DNA of 43,391 nucleotides from Treponema sp. Lineage in GTDB: Bacteria > Spirochaetota > Spirochaetia > Treponematales > Breznakiellaceae. Below the pieces are notes generated by a model. That model had not been told where the DNA came from and did not search any database. It saw only the letters and a program-made list of their open reading frames with translations. The stretch is from contig JAISNI010000110.1 of assembly GCA_031276295.1 (NCBI GenBank), positions 1 through 43,391 on the forward strand. The letters are read 5' to 3'. Shown here piece by piece: positions 8,226-16,431 of this stretch (positions within the stretch are counted from its first letter, which is position 1; each line of letters begins with the position of its first letter). A program made the position numbers and the translations under genes.

Positions 8226-9077
8226 ATGAATGTGGTTTTTAAGGCGGCTCACTTGGGGAGAAATGAACGGAATAAAATTGCCCTTACGTTTTTTTTTGTC
8301 CTTGCTGCGGCGGTGATAGTATTTCCCCTCCTATGGGCCCTGTCAACTTCCTTTAAAACATATCCTGAGGTATTGGAAAAACCCTATGACCTCGTCCCCC
8401 GGCATATTCAACTTGATAATTACATATCCGTTTTTACTATTGTGCCCTTTACCCGTTATTTTATTAATTCGGTTATCGTATCCTCCGCCGTTATCTTAGG
8501 CACCCTTGTATTTTCATCCCTTGCAGCCTATGCCTTTAGCCGGCTTCAATTTAAGGGCAGGACCCTTCTGTTTTTGCTCTATATTGCAACCCTTATGGTT
8601 CCCCGGCAGGTTGTACTGGTACCTAATTTTATGATAATGAAGAATTTAGGGCTGATAGACAATATATGGTCTTTAATCTTAACAGGGATGTTTACCGCCT
8701 ATGGAACTTTCTTTTTGCGTCAGTTTTTTCTTACGATTCCCATTGATTTGGAAGAGGCGGCAATCATTGACGGTTTAGGGTATTTCAAGCGTCTTAGTCT
8801 TATTATTATTCCCCTGGCAAAACCCGCTCTGGTTACGCTGCTGATTATTACCCTGCTTAATACATGGAATGACTTTTTATTTCCTCTGGTGTTTATTAAT
8901 ACCGATATCAAACGGACCCTGCCGGTAGGTTTGTCCCTGCTCAGGGGCGATTTTGATACCCAATGGAATATTGTAATGGCGGCGACCCTGCTGTCGATTT
9001 TACCGCTGGTTGTCGTTTTTGTGTTCGCTCAAAAATTTTTTATAGAAGGTATTGCATTATCAGGGATTAAGGGGTAA
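8226..9077 (+). CDS. Sugar ABC transporter permease, MalG/UgpE type
   Basis: LEEAAIIDGLGYFKRLSLIIIPLAKPAL is the EAA loop; start ATG 8226 or GTG 8232 after AAGGAG. Confidence 0.92.
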   Translation: MNVVFKAAHLGRNERNKIALTFFFVLAAAVIVFPLLWALSTSFKTYPEVLEKPYDLVPRHIQLDNYISVFTIVPFTRYFINSVIVSSAVILGTLVFSSLAAYAFSRLQFKGRTLLFLLYIATLMVPRQVVLVPNFMIMKNLGLIDNIWSLILTGMFTAYGTFFLRQFFLTIPIDLEEAAIIDGLGYFKRLSLIIIPLAKPALVTLLIITLLNTWNDFLFPLVFINTDIKRTLPVGLSLLRGDFDTQWNIVMAATLLSILPLVVVFVFAQKFFIEGIALSGIKG

Positions 9078-9091
9078 TATTTATTCACGAT

Positions 9092-9898
9092 ATGATACGG
9101 GTAATGATTATAGAAGACGAAATGAATGCCGCGCGGTATTGTTCTTTGTATATAAGCTCCTATGGGCATCAGTTTGTTGTTTCTTCAATTTGTAAAAATG
9201 CCGCCGAAGCAAGGGATCTGTTCCGTAAATACCTGCCGGAAGTTATTTTTTGCGATATCAGATTGGGTAAAGATAATGGTTTGAAATTGCTAGAAGAATT
9301 CAGAATTGCGGGTTGGACCGGCTATATTGTTATCATGAGTGGGTACAAGGATTTTTCGTATGTAAGAGAGGCTATCCATTTAAACATTGAAGATTACCTG
9401 CCTAAACCTATTTTCCCCGAAGATGTGGCGAAGGTACTGGGTTCCGTAGCCATGAAAATCGAACGGGAAACTTCCGGCATCGGCATCGAAAGTTGCCTGG
9501 TCAAAGGTTGGAAGAATAATTTCCCCGATTTTATAATCCGCGCTCTGGATTATGTAACCCTAAATTATGTAGAACGGATAAGTTTAACCGATGCCGCCTG
9601 TTATGCCTGTGTGTCCGCCGCCTATCTTTCAACGGGATTTAAAAAATATACCGGCTATACTTTTATTGAATATGTAAATATGTACCGGATTGAAGTTGCC
9701 AAAAAACTGCTTCTGGAAACCAACCAACTATTGGAACAGGTGGCAGACCAGGTTGGCATTAATGATGTTATTTATTTCAATAAACTTTTTAAACGTTTTA
9801 CTGGTTCTTCCCCGGGCAGGTTCAGGAAGGCTTTAAGCGGCCTGGATAAAACAGTACCCACTGCGCCCGAATTTTCCGGGGATGTGCGGGACCGGTAA
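9092..9898 (+). CDS. Response regulator with AraC-type HTH output (YesN-like)
   Basis: MIRVMIIEDEMNAARYC..IFCDIRLGKDNGL..EDYLPKPI receiver domain, then an AraC HTH (YLSTGFKKYTGYTFIEYVNMYRIEVAKKLL). Confidence 0.92.
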   Translation: MIRVMIIEDEMNAARYCSLYISSYGHQFVVSSICKNAAEARDLFRKYLPEVIFCDIRLGKDNGLKLLEEFRIAGWTGYIVIMSGYKDFSYVREAIHLNIEDYLPKPIFPEDVAKVLGSVAMKIERETSGIGIESCLVKGWKNNFPDFIIRALDYVTLNYVERISLTDAACYACVSAAYLSTGFKKYTGYTFIEYVNMYRIEVAKKLLLETNQLLEQVADQVGINDVIYFNKLFKRFTGSSPGRFRKALSGLDKTVPTAPEFSGDVRDR

Positions 9899-9901
9899 CC
9901 G

Positions 9902-9938
9902 GGGGCTGTTTATAATACGGGCCATTATAAACAGCCCC
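9902..9938. terminator. 15-bp perfect hairpin between response regulator and kinase genes
   Basis: ggggctgtttataat-acgggcc-attataaacagcccc, perfect inverted repeat; no strong T-tract follows. Confidence 0.6.
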
Positions 9939-9974
9939 TAACCATTCGGCCTTACAAAAGATTATGGTGTATCC

Positions 9975-11642
9975 TTGAAAATTTTTAAGAAGATCGATGT
10001 CTTTTTATTTACCTCCGCCGTACTGCTTGTGGTTCTTATTGGGGTCATTACGGTGTTGGTTTTCCGCTTTTTTATCAACGAGCTTATTGAATCCACTATC
10101 AACAATCTTTTTATTAAACAGAATGTTATTGTTAGCGCCATTTCAAAACATCTTGAGGAAGGCCCCAGGATGGTAAGCCAGGTTTTTTCCACCTACAAAG
10201 ATTCGGATCATGAAATTTATGCCCTCCTGATTAAACGCATGAAACACGAGTTCCCCTATTGTAAACTCATGTGGCTTATTATTCAGGACGGGAATGGGAA
10301 TGTCGAGGAATCTATCAGCAACTTTGACTGGGAGCTTAACCCCGCATATATACGGGACAAACGCCGGAAGGATGATATCATTCTGAGTTTTTCCAGCGAT
10401 GGCATCGTTCGTATCGGCAGCCCCTATCGGGATTCCATGAATATCAATACTATTGTCCCCGTTTTCATTGATCATTATAAAGATTTTGAGATCAGGGCCA
10501 CCCTTTTTCTTGAGATTAATATTTCAGAACTGCTTTACGACGCTAAACGGAACATTGTTGATTCTTTCGATACCCTTTCCGGAGAATATGAGGTTTGCCT
10601 TTATGCCCAGAACATGGATTTGGTTGAAACTTCGGAGAACTATCCGGTTGTGAGGGTGTTTTCCGTTTTAACCCGTGAGGGGATGCTTGAGGGTTTATCG
10701 GACAGAGAGATGCTCAAGCTCAGGTCCTTTGCAGAATACCACCGTATTGCCGGGGAAATGATAGAATTATACAGTCTCTCTCCCACAGGGCATATTATCA
10801 GAGGAACGATCCCCTATAGTCTTATTCTATCGAAGGTGAGGTCCCTTATTTTAGTTATCATAGGCATCGGCCTTATTGCCCTGGCTCTTTTGCTGATTGT
10901 AGGCCAGACATCAATTCATTACCGGCAGGTTAAGGAAAAAGAAATACAGTTACAGATAGAGACTTTGCAAGCCAAACTTGATCCTCATTTTTTGTTTAAT
11001 ATCCTTAACAGTATGGTGGGCCTTGTGGTTGATAATAACAATGAATGTTTGTTACGGTCCTTTAAGTCCCTTTCTGTTTTACTGAGGTCCAGTATAGCCA
11101 TTAAGGATAATCATATACCCCTCCGCGAGGAGTTAGACTATATAGATAACTATGTCGATATCCAGCGCTTACGTTTTGAAAACGAATTCGAATATTCCGT
11201 TATTATCGAAGATGAATCGCTTTTGGATCTTAGTATTCCCCGGTTCAGTATCCAGCCTATTATTGAAAACTGTTTTGTTCATGCCGTTGCGGTTAATGAA
11301 GAGGAGGAGAAAATAATTTATATCCGCCTCGGGGTAAAACGGGAAAACAAACTGATGTTTATTGATATATGCAATAACGGCGCCCCCTGTATGGAGGAGA
11401 AAAACAAACTAAAACAGAGCTTTAAGACCAATGTTGAGACAAATTCGGGAGGGCGTATCGGGCTTACCCTGATTAATAAGGAAATCAAACTCCTCTACGG
11501 GGGTAAATTCGGCCTTGAGATACTCGATACCGCACCCGATATATTTTCAGTCAGGATAAAACTTCCCGCCTCCTTTAACCCGGACCATAGACTTGAGGTC
11601 CGACACCGTCTTTTCCAACGGCGCCGGGATAACCGCCCTTGA
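9975..11642 (+). CDS. Sensor histidine kinase, YesM-like
   Basis: Two TM segments, QIETLQAKLDPHFLFNILNSM (His_kinase family H-box), PIIENCFVHAV N-box. Confidence 0.92.
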   Translation: MKIFKKIDVFLFTSAVLLVVLIGVITVLVFRFFINELIESTINNLFIKQNVIVSAISKHLEEGPRMVSQVFSTYKDSDHEIYALLIKRMKHEFPYCKLMWLIIQDGNGNVEESISNFDWELNPAYIRDKRRKDDIILSFSSDGIVRIGSPYRDSMNINTIVPVFIDHYKDFEIRATLFLEINISELLYDAKRNIVDSFDTLSGEYEVCLYAQNMDLVETSENYPVVRVFSVLTREGMLEGLSDREMLKLRSFAEYHRIAGEMIELYSLSPTGHIIRGTIPYSLILSKVRSLILVIIGIGLIALALLLIVGQTSIHYRQVKEKEIQLQIETLQAKLDPHFLFNILNSMVGLVVDNNNECLLRSFKSLSVLLRSSIAIKDNHIPLREELDYIDNYVDIQRLRFENEFEYSVIIEDESLLDLSIPRFSIQPIIENCFVHAVAVNEEEEKIIYIRLGVKRENKLMFIDICNNGAPCMEEKNKLKQSFKTNVETNSGGRIGLTLINKEIKLLYGGKFGLEILDTAPDIFSVRIKLPASFNPDHRLEVRHRLFQRRRDNRP

Positions 11643-11648
11643 TTGGAA

Positions 11649-11797
11649 GGCCGGGTACATACCCCGGAGCTTACTCCGGAAATTTCCCACCACAGAAAAT
11701 GTTGTAATCTGATTTTCGGATCGGGGTATGTACCCGGCCGGTATAATAAATTTCCTATCCAACGAAGCTACCCAGGAGCTTGCTCCTGGGTAGCTTC
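11649..11797. repeat. Bipartite structured intergenic element, copy A
   Basis: 18-bp perfect IR (11649-11666/11722-11739) enclosing a ccggagcttactccgg hairpin; then taataaatttcctatccaacga; then a 34-nt palindrome gaagctacccaggagc-tt-gctcctgggtagcttc (11764-11797). Confidence 0.85.
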
Positions 11798-11826
11798 ATT
11801 TGTGTATGCGCCGCCCAAGGGCAACC

Positions 11827-11944
11827 TATCCGGCCGCCGGTTTCCAACAGCCCCGATAATCGGGATTTTTTGCATAAAGCGGACCAAAGGTCCGATGCAA
11901 AAAATCCACAAGTACCAACAGGCTGCCAGAACGCCGGCCGGATA
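11827..11944. repeat. Nested inverted-repeat structure
   Basis: Outer arms tatccggccg/cggccggata (11827-11836/11935-11944); inner ggattttttgcat/atgcaaaaaatcc (11863-11875/11895-11907) around cggacc-aaa-ggtccg. Confidence 0.75.
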
Positions 11945-12052
11945 AGTTGTAAAAATGCCGCCGATAGTAAACCGGAAAACTTGGGGAGCCGGCCTCTTTC
12001 GGATACTCCCCATCCTTCACTACGGAACCGTCCTCCGCTCTGCCGGCGCCAG

Positions 12053-12412
12053 TTAATAAGCCCTTTGTCCCGCGCCGGGAGCATCCGCCATTTGTAAATA
12101 ATGAGAAAAACACCAGCCTTCGGTACCTTTTTCACTTCTGACATAAACCCAGGGTGAAAGTACATTATTATCCTGGAATATTTCTCCGGACTTCAAATAG
12201 CTAACGATAGCGCCTATCCTTAAATAATCGTTAACCTTTGGGGTTACCGCTTGGGAAGGAAAAAGATACATTTGCCGTTTTAAACGGTATTTCTTGTTCG
12301 GCACTAAATCAATCTGATACGTTTCAGGCTGCTTTACCACTTGCGGTTCTTGCCCCTCCAATGCGAGCAATTTTATAATCTTCTTAAATACAACTTGAAC
12401 ACCATTTAACAT
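12053..12412 (-). CDS. Bacterial SH3-like domain protein
   Basis: LRIGAIVSYLKSGEIFQDNNVLSPWVYVRSEKGTEGWCFSHYLQ resembles SH3_3-type domains. Confidence 0.6.
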   Translation of the reverse strand: MLNGVQVVFKKIIKLLALEGQEPQVVKQPETYQIDLVPNKKYRLKRQMYLFPSQAVTPKVNDYLRIGAIVSYLKSGEIFQDNNVLSPWVYVRSEKGTEGWCFSHYLQMADAPGAGQRAY

Positions 12413-12448
12413 TCCAATACCTCCTGAATTAACGCAGCATATATACGG

Positions 12449-12778
12449 CTAAAAAACCCTTTTATACACAAGGAACACCACAAAAGTAAGAAATAGTATC
12501 ACGCTCATGTAGATAACGTAACCTTTATTCATAAATCCACTTCCTTTTTCTGATATTCCGTAACTGCCGCCGATATTGCCACGGTAATTTCCGGCGTTAC
12601 CGTTTTTTTTTATCTCTTTATGGGGCTGCGACTGCACATCCGCGTCCCATCCCAGCTTATGGACAATTTTTCCTACGCCGTTGACACAAATAATCATAAA
12701 CCACAGAAAAGCGAAAACGACCGTCATGCCGAATATCGTTAAAATTACGCTTTGTTGTAACATATCAAGAATAGTCAT
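12449..12778 (-). CDS. OadG-like small membrane protein (oxaloacetate decarboxylase gamma-like)
   Basis: MTILDMLQQSVILTIFGMTVVFAFLWFMIICVNGVGKIV resembles OadG/sodium-pump gamma N-termini; second TM at the C-terminus. Confidence 0.5.
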   Translation of the reverse strand: MTILDMLQQSVILTIFGMTVVFAFLWFMIICVNGVGKIVHKLGWDADVQSQPHKEIKKNGNAGNYRGNIGGSYGISEKGSGFMNKGYVIYMSVILFLTFVVFLVYKRVF

Positions 12779-12867
12779 ACCATACCCCTTTCTTTTTCAG
12801 TGTTGATGAAATACATAAATGCCCGGATAACCATAAAAAGTACACCGGTAATCACTAACCGCTCCAT
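12775..12867 (-). CDS. Small membrane peptide, 30 aa
   Basis: MERLVITGVLFMVIRAFMYFINTEKERGMV*, GAGGAG RBS upstream; stop overlaps the OadG-like start codon (ATGA). Below the ORF-track size cutoff. Confidence 0.55.
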   Translation of the reverse strand: MERLVITGVLFMVIRAFMYFINTEKERGMV

Positions 12868-13024
12868 TTTTTCTCCTCTTTTGCTATAGTATTCACAAGG
12901 ACATGATACCGCATATCCTCATTTCAATAGCGATTGTTCGTTATAATATTCCTCCCTCACACAGTCTTTTACCGCGGAGAGATTAAAACGGGAAAATAGT
13001 AATAGTGAAAAGAAAAAAAGAATA

Positions 13025-13399
13025 TCAGGTGAGGAGTTTCAGAGGGATGATATTATCGACATTGAAATATTGTATCTTTTTAACCGCATTAAGAGACGAT
13101 TGGGAAAAAACCGCCCCGCCATTCTTTATGCCGAAGGGCATGAGAAGACGCAGATGTCCGTTACGCAACGGAGAAAATGAGGAATTTTTGGCAGTACGTG
13201 TGATAGTCCGGCCTTCAGCCAGACAGTCGATGGTATAATCTATTGAAATAAAAAAACTATCTGAAGCAGGCCCATCCTCTAAAGAATCAAAGGAACGGAA
13301 GGATTCTACCGCCAGAAAAGTGAATATCCTCATTATAGAAACGGCAAGATAAGCCGCTAAAATGCGGCAGGGCCATTTTTTCTGCGAAAACAAAGCCAT
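13025..13399 (-). CDS. Hypothetical protein
   Basis: Open frame of 124 codons with a hydrophobic N-terminus; competes with an opposite-strand coding-like frame (12947-13180). Confidence 0.25.
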   Translation of the reverse strand: MALFSQKKWPCRILAAYLAVSIMRIFTFLAVESFRSFDSLEDGPASDSFFISIDYTIDCLAEGRTITRTAKNSSFSPLRNGHLRLLMPFGIKNGGAVFSQSSLNAVKKIQYFNVDNIIPLKLLT

Positions 13400-13513
13400 G
13401 ATTAGATTTTATCAAAAGTTAAACTATTATACAATAGTCTTTTCAGCGAAGTTACAGAATTTTATTGAAGCGCAGGGCATATCCGCGCCCTGCGAGCTTT
13501 AGCGCGGGGTAAT

Positions 13514-14110
13514 TCATTCAATCCACAGTTCAATTTCCTGTGAAGCGCCCATGTACCGCTCGTTACCGGTAAAAGCAAGGTTCACACGGTAATGCCCTTT
13601 CTCCACGGGCGGCAAGGCAAGCGGGCCGGAACCGTCGGCTGCGAAATAGGTCGGAACCATATCTACCGGCGGTTCGGTTGACACCGCCGCTTCTTTCGGC
13701 CTGCCGTCATAGGTAAAACGCTGGACAGGATCGGCCTTAATAGAAATGAAAGCCTTCTGAATGTGGTATTCCACTTTAATGGGTTTGCCTGCTTTGTATC
13801 CGTTTCCCGCGGGCCGTTCAACTCTGACATAATAATTGCCCACATCGGAAGGAACCTCCACGCTGCCGCCTTCGTCCTTTTCAAGATTTTCCAGGGAAGT
13901 AAAATAGGTGATGATAAAGACAGGAACATCGTCCTTTGCGGCGGTAACTTCTATAGGCTGGTTCCGCCCGTTGTACTGGGTATGCTGGTAAGTGGCGGAG
14001 GTGATGATAGGCGGCTCCTCAAGGGCGCTCTCCTTCGATGCGCAGGAAAAAAACAGCAACACCGGAAACGCGAAAAGAATTACGGTTAGCGTCGTAAAAT
14101 GTACCTTCAT
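13514..14110 (-). CDS. Lipoprotein with MBG-like beta-sandwich repeats
   Basis: MKVHFTTLTVILFAFPVLLFFSCASKES lipobox; paired segments ending in YHIQKAFISIKADP and FTYDGRPKEAAVST, MBG-like. Confidence 0.7.
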   Translation of the reverse strand: MKVHFTTLTVILFAFPVLLFFSCASKESALEEPPIITSATYQHTQYNGRNQPIEVTAAKDDVPVFIITYFTSLENLEKDEGGSVEVPSDVGNYYVRVERPAGNGYKAGKPIKVEYHIQKAFISIKADPVQRFTYDGRPKEAAVSTEPPVDMVPTYFAADGSGPLALPPVEKGHYRVNLAFTGNERYMGASQEIELWIE

Positions 14111-14166
14111 AATTACCCCCTTTTCTCTCATATATGCAAACGGTTCGCGGTTAAAATTCTTCATTT

Positions 14167-15126
14167 TTACTCCTCTAGATCGGAAAGCTGCGTGGACAGA
14201 TACCGTTCCCCGGAATCGGGGAGGATAACCACGACGGTTTTGCCGGCACTTTCGGGCCGGGCGGCGATTTTGAGGGCTGCCCACACGGCGGCCCCCGATG
14301 AAATGCCCGCGAGGATACCCTCGACACGGGCAAGGGTACGGGCGGTGATGACGGCGTCGTCGTTGGTTACACGGACTATCTCATCAATGACGGAACGGTT
14401 CAGCACTTTGGGGATAAAACCCGCACCTATACCCTGTATGCGGTGGGGGCCGGCGAAACCGCCGGAAAGTACCGGAGATGCGTCCGGTTCCACGGCGGCA
14501 ATCTTTACTCCGGGCTTGCGGGATTTGAGGACTTCCCCAACGCCGGTGATGGTGCCGCCGGTACCCACGCCGGATACAAAGACATCCACCGCGCCCTGGG
14601 TGTCGGCCCATATTTCCAGGGCGGTGGTCCGCCGGTGAATTTCGGGGTTGGCGGGGTTTTCAAATTGCAGGGGCATAAAGGCATTGGGGATGCGTCCCGC
14701 TAGTTCCTCCGCCTTTTGAACGGCGCCTTTCATGCCGGACTTGCCGGAGGTAAGTACCACATCGGCGCCGAGCATTTGGGCAAGTTTCCGGCGTTCCACC
14801 GACATGGTTTCCGGCATGGTGAGGATGAGCTTGTACCCGCGGACGGCGCAGGCAAAGGCAAGTCCGATGCCGGTGTTTCCCGATGTCGGCTCAATTACCG
14901 TGCCGCCGGGCTTGAGTTTGCCGTCCCGTTCCCCCGCGTCCAGCATTGCCGCCCCGATGCGGTCTTTCACGCTGGCCAGGGGGTTAAAGGCTTCCACCTT
15001 TGCCAGAACAATCCCCGGCAGATCCTTGCCCAGTTTCGTGAGGCGGACCAGCGGCGTGTTTCCCCGGGCGGCGATAATAGTATCAAAAATCTTTCCCCTG
15101 CTGGGAACGCTTTCCTGTTCATTCAT
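14167..15126 (-). CDS. cysK: Cysteine synthase (O-acetylserine sulfhydrylase)
   Basis: [26 protein letters not shown] (PLP lysine), [38 protein letters not shown]. Confidence 0.96.
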   Translation of the reverse strand: MNEQESVPSRGKIFDTIIAARGNTPLVRLTKLGKDLPGIVLAKVEAFNPLASVKDRIGAAMLDAGERDGKLKPGGTVIEPTSGNTGIGLAFACAVRGYKLILTMPETMSVERRKLAQMLGADVVLTSGKSGMKGAVQKAEELAGRIPNAFMPLQFENPANPEIHRRTTALEIWADTQGAVDVFVSGVGTGGTITGVGEVLKSRKPGVKIAAVEPDASPVLSGGFAGPHRIQGIGAGFIPKVLNRSVIDEIVRVTNDDAVITARTLARVEGILAGISSGAAVWAALKIAARPESAGKTVVVILPDSGERYLSTQLSDLEE

Positions 15127-15154
15127 ATTTTCTTCCTTCGTATAATATATTGAA

Positions 15155-15264
15155 CGAAGATGCCCGGCAGCCTGCATGGTATAAAGATTAACGAAAGTGA
15201 ATTTTTATACGATTCTGCGCCGGAGCGCGGCAAACTGCCGGCAGCTTAGCTCCGGGTATCTTCG
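15155..15264. repeat. Inverted repeat enclosing dispersed-repeat copy 3
   Basis: cgaagatgcccgg (15155-15167) vs reverse complement of 15252-15264 (cgaagatacccgg), 12/13; core gtgaatttttatacgattctgcgccggagcgcggcaaactgc at 15197-15238. Confidence 0.7.
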
Positions 15265-15300
15265 CTTTAACCTGCTGTTCCGGCCTCCGTCCGTAAATCG

Positions 15301-16209
15301 TTATATCGAATAATCCGCTTCTTGGTTGATGTCATACTGGAACATCGCCAGAATACGATCCTGGGTTTCGAGGAGTTCCGCGTCTGTCCGCGCGCGCGGG
15401 CGTTTTACGGTAACGGGGATGCGGTTGCGGATCGTCCCCGGCCCCGGCGAAAAGACGATTACCTCATCGGAAAGATAGACCGCTTCCTGGGGATCGTGGG
15501 TAACCAGGACAACGGTGATGGGGGCGCCGGTTTTGCCAGTTTCGTCCAGAAGCCGTAGCAGTTCGTCCTGGAGCTTTTCGCGGGTCAGCGCGTCCACCGC
15601 CGCGAAGGGTTCATCCATAAGGATGATTTTTGGTTCCACCGAAAGAGCCCTGGCCAGGGCCAGGCGCTGGCGCATACCTCCTGAAAGCTGGGAGGGGTAT
15701 TTGTGGGCGGAGGCCGCAAGGTCGACCCTATTCAAATAGAACAGGGCCTTTTCTTCGATTTCCCGGTTCTTCAGTTTTACCGCTCCCCGTTCGGCGTTCC
15801 GCAATTTGAGGGCAAAGACCACATTTTGCAGGGCCGTCATCCAGGGGAAGACCGCGTAATCCTGAAAGATCATGGCGATATCGTGTTTGGGATGATCCCG
15901 AAACACGCCGTTTGCCAGGGGCGAAATAAAACGGTAACGCCGCCTGTAGGCGATCTGTTCTTTGCGGGTCGCGGGTAGGGGTTCCAAAACCAGCTTGCCG
16001 TCTATGTGTATAGCGCCGTCCGTGGGGGCCTGGAGGCCGGCGAGGATTTCAAGAAAGGTTGACTTTCCGCAGCCGGAGGGCCCCAGGATAGAAACAATTT
16101 TTCCGTCAGGAATGGTGAGGGAAACATTGAGGACGGCGGTCAGACCTTCGGCCAGTCCCTTTTCATTTATCACCGAAAAAAATTTACTGATGCTGCGCGC
16201 TTCAATCAT
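15301..16209 (-). CDS. ABC transporter ATP-binding protein (sulfonate/nitrate/taurine type)
   Basis: Walker A GPSGCGKST, signature LSGGMRQRLALARAL, Walker B IILMDEPFAAVD, TauB/SsuB-like. Confidence 0.94.
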   Translation of the reverse strand: MIEARSISKFFSVINEKGLAEGLTAVLNVSLTIPDGKIVSILGPSGCGKSTFLEILAGLQAPTDGAIHIDGKLVLEPLPATRKEQIAYRRRYRFISPLANGVFRDHPKHDIAMIFQDYAVFPWMTALQNVVFALKLRNAERGAVKLKNREIEEKALFYLNRVDLAASAHKYPSQLSGGMRQRLALARALSVEPKIILMDEPFAAVDALTREKLQDELLRLLDETGKTGAPITVVLVTHDPQEAVYLSDEVIVFSPGPGTIRNRIPVTVKRPRARTDAELLETQDRILAMFQYDINQEADYSI

Positions 16210-16215
16210 TGCGGC

Positions 16216-16277
16216 CGCCTAGTAACCTGTTGCACTGGTGAATTTTTATACGATTTTGCGCTGAATCGCAACAAACT
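16216..16277 (+). repeat. Dispersed intergenic repeat, copy 2
   Basis: cgcctagtaacctgttgcactggtgaatttttatacgattttgcgctgaatcgcaacaaact, between ATPase and permease genes. Confidence 0.75.
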
Positions 16278-16431
16278 GCGGGTTCGGCCGTTCTTCCGCG
16301 CAAGGGATAGGAGGGGCGCGGAGCGTCCGGCGCCACAGTCGCCGGATGGAGCGATAGCGGAACCCCGGATAGCCCGGTCCGACCGCGGTAAGCGGACGGA
16401 TGCGCCCATAACCTTAAATCATTGTTTTTCA

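Noticed and set aside
11755-12165. Overlapping minus ORFs of 136, 81 and 95 aa
   Set aside because: Lie over perfect inverted repeats, compete with each other, and show no recognisable domain.
14099-15153. Plus-strand ORFs opposite cysK
   Set aside because: Shadow frames; cysK on the minus strand is unambiguous.
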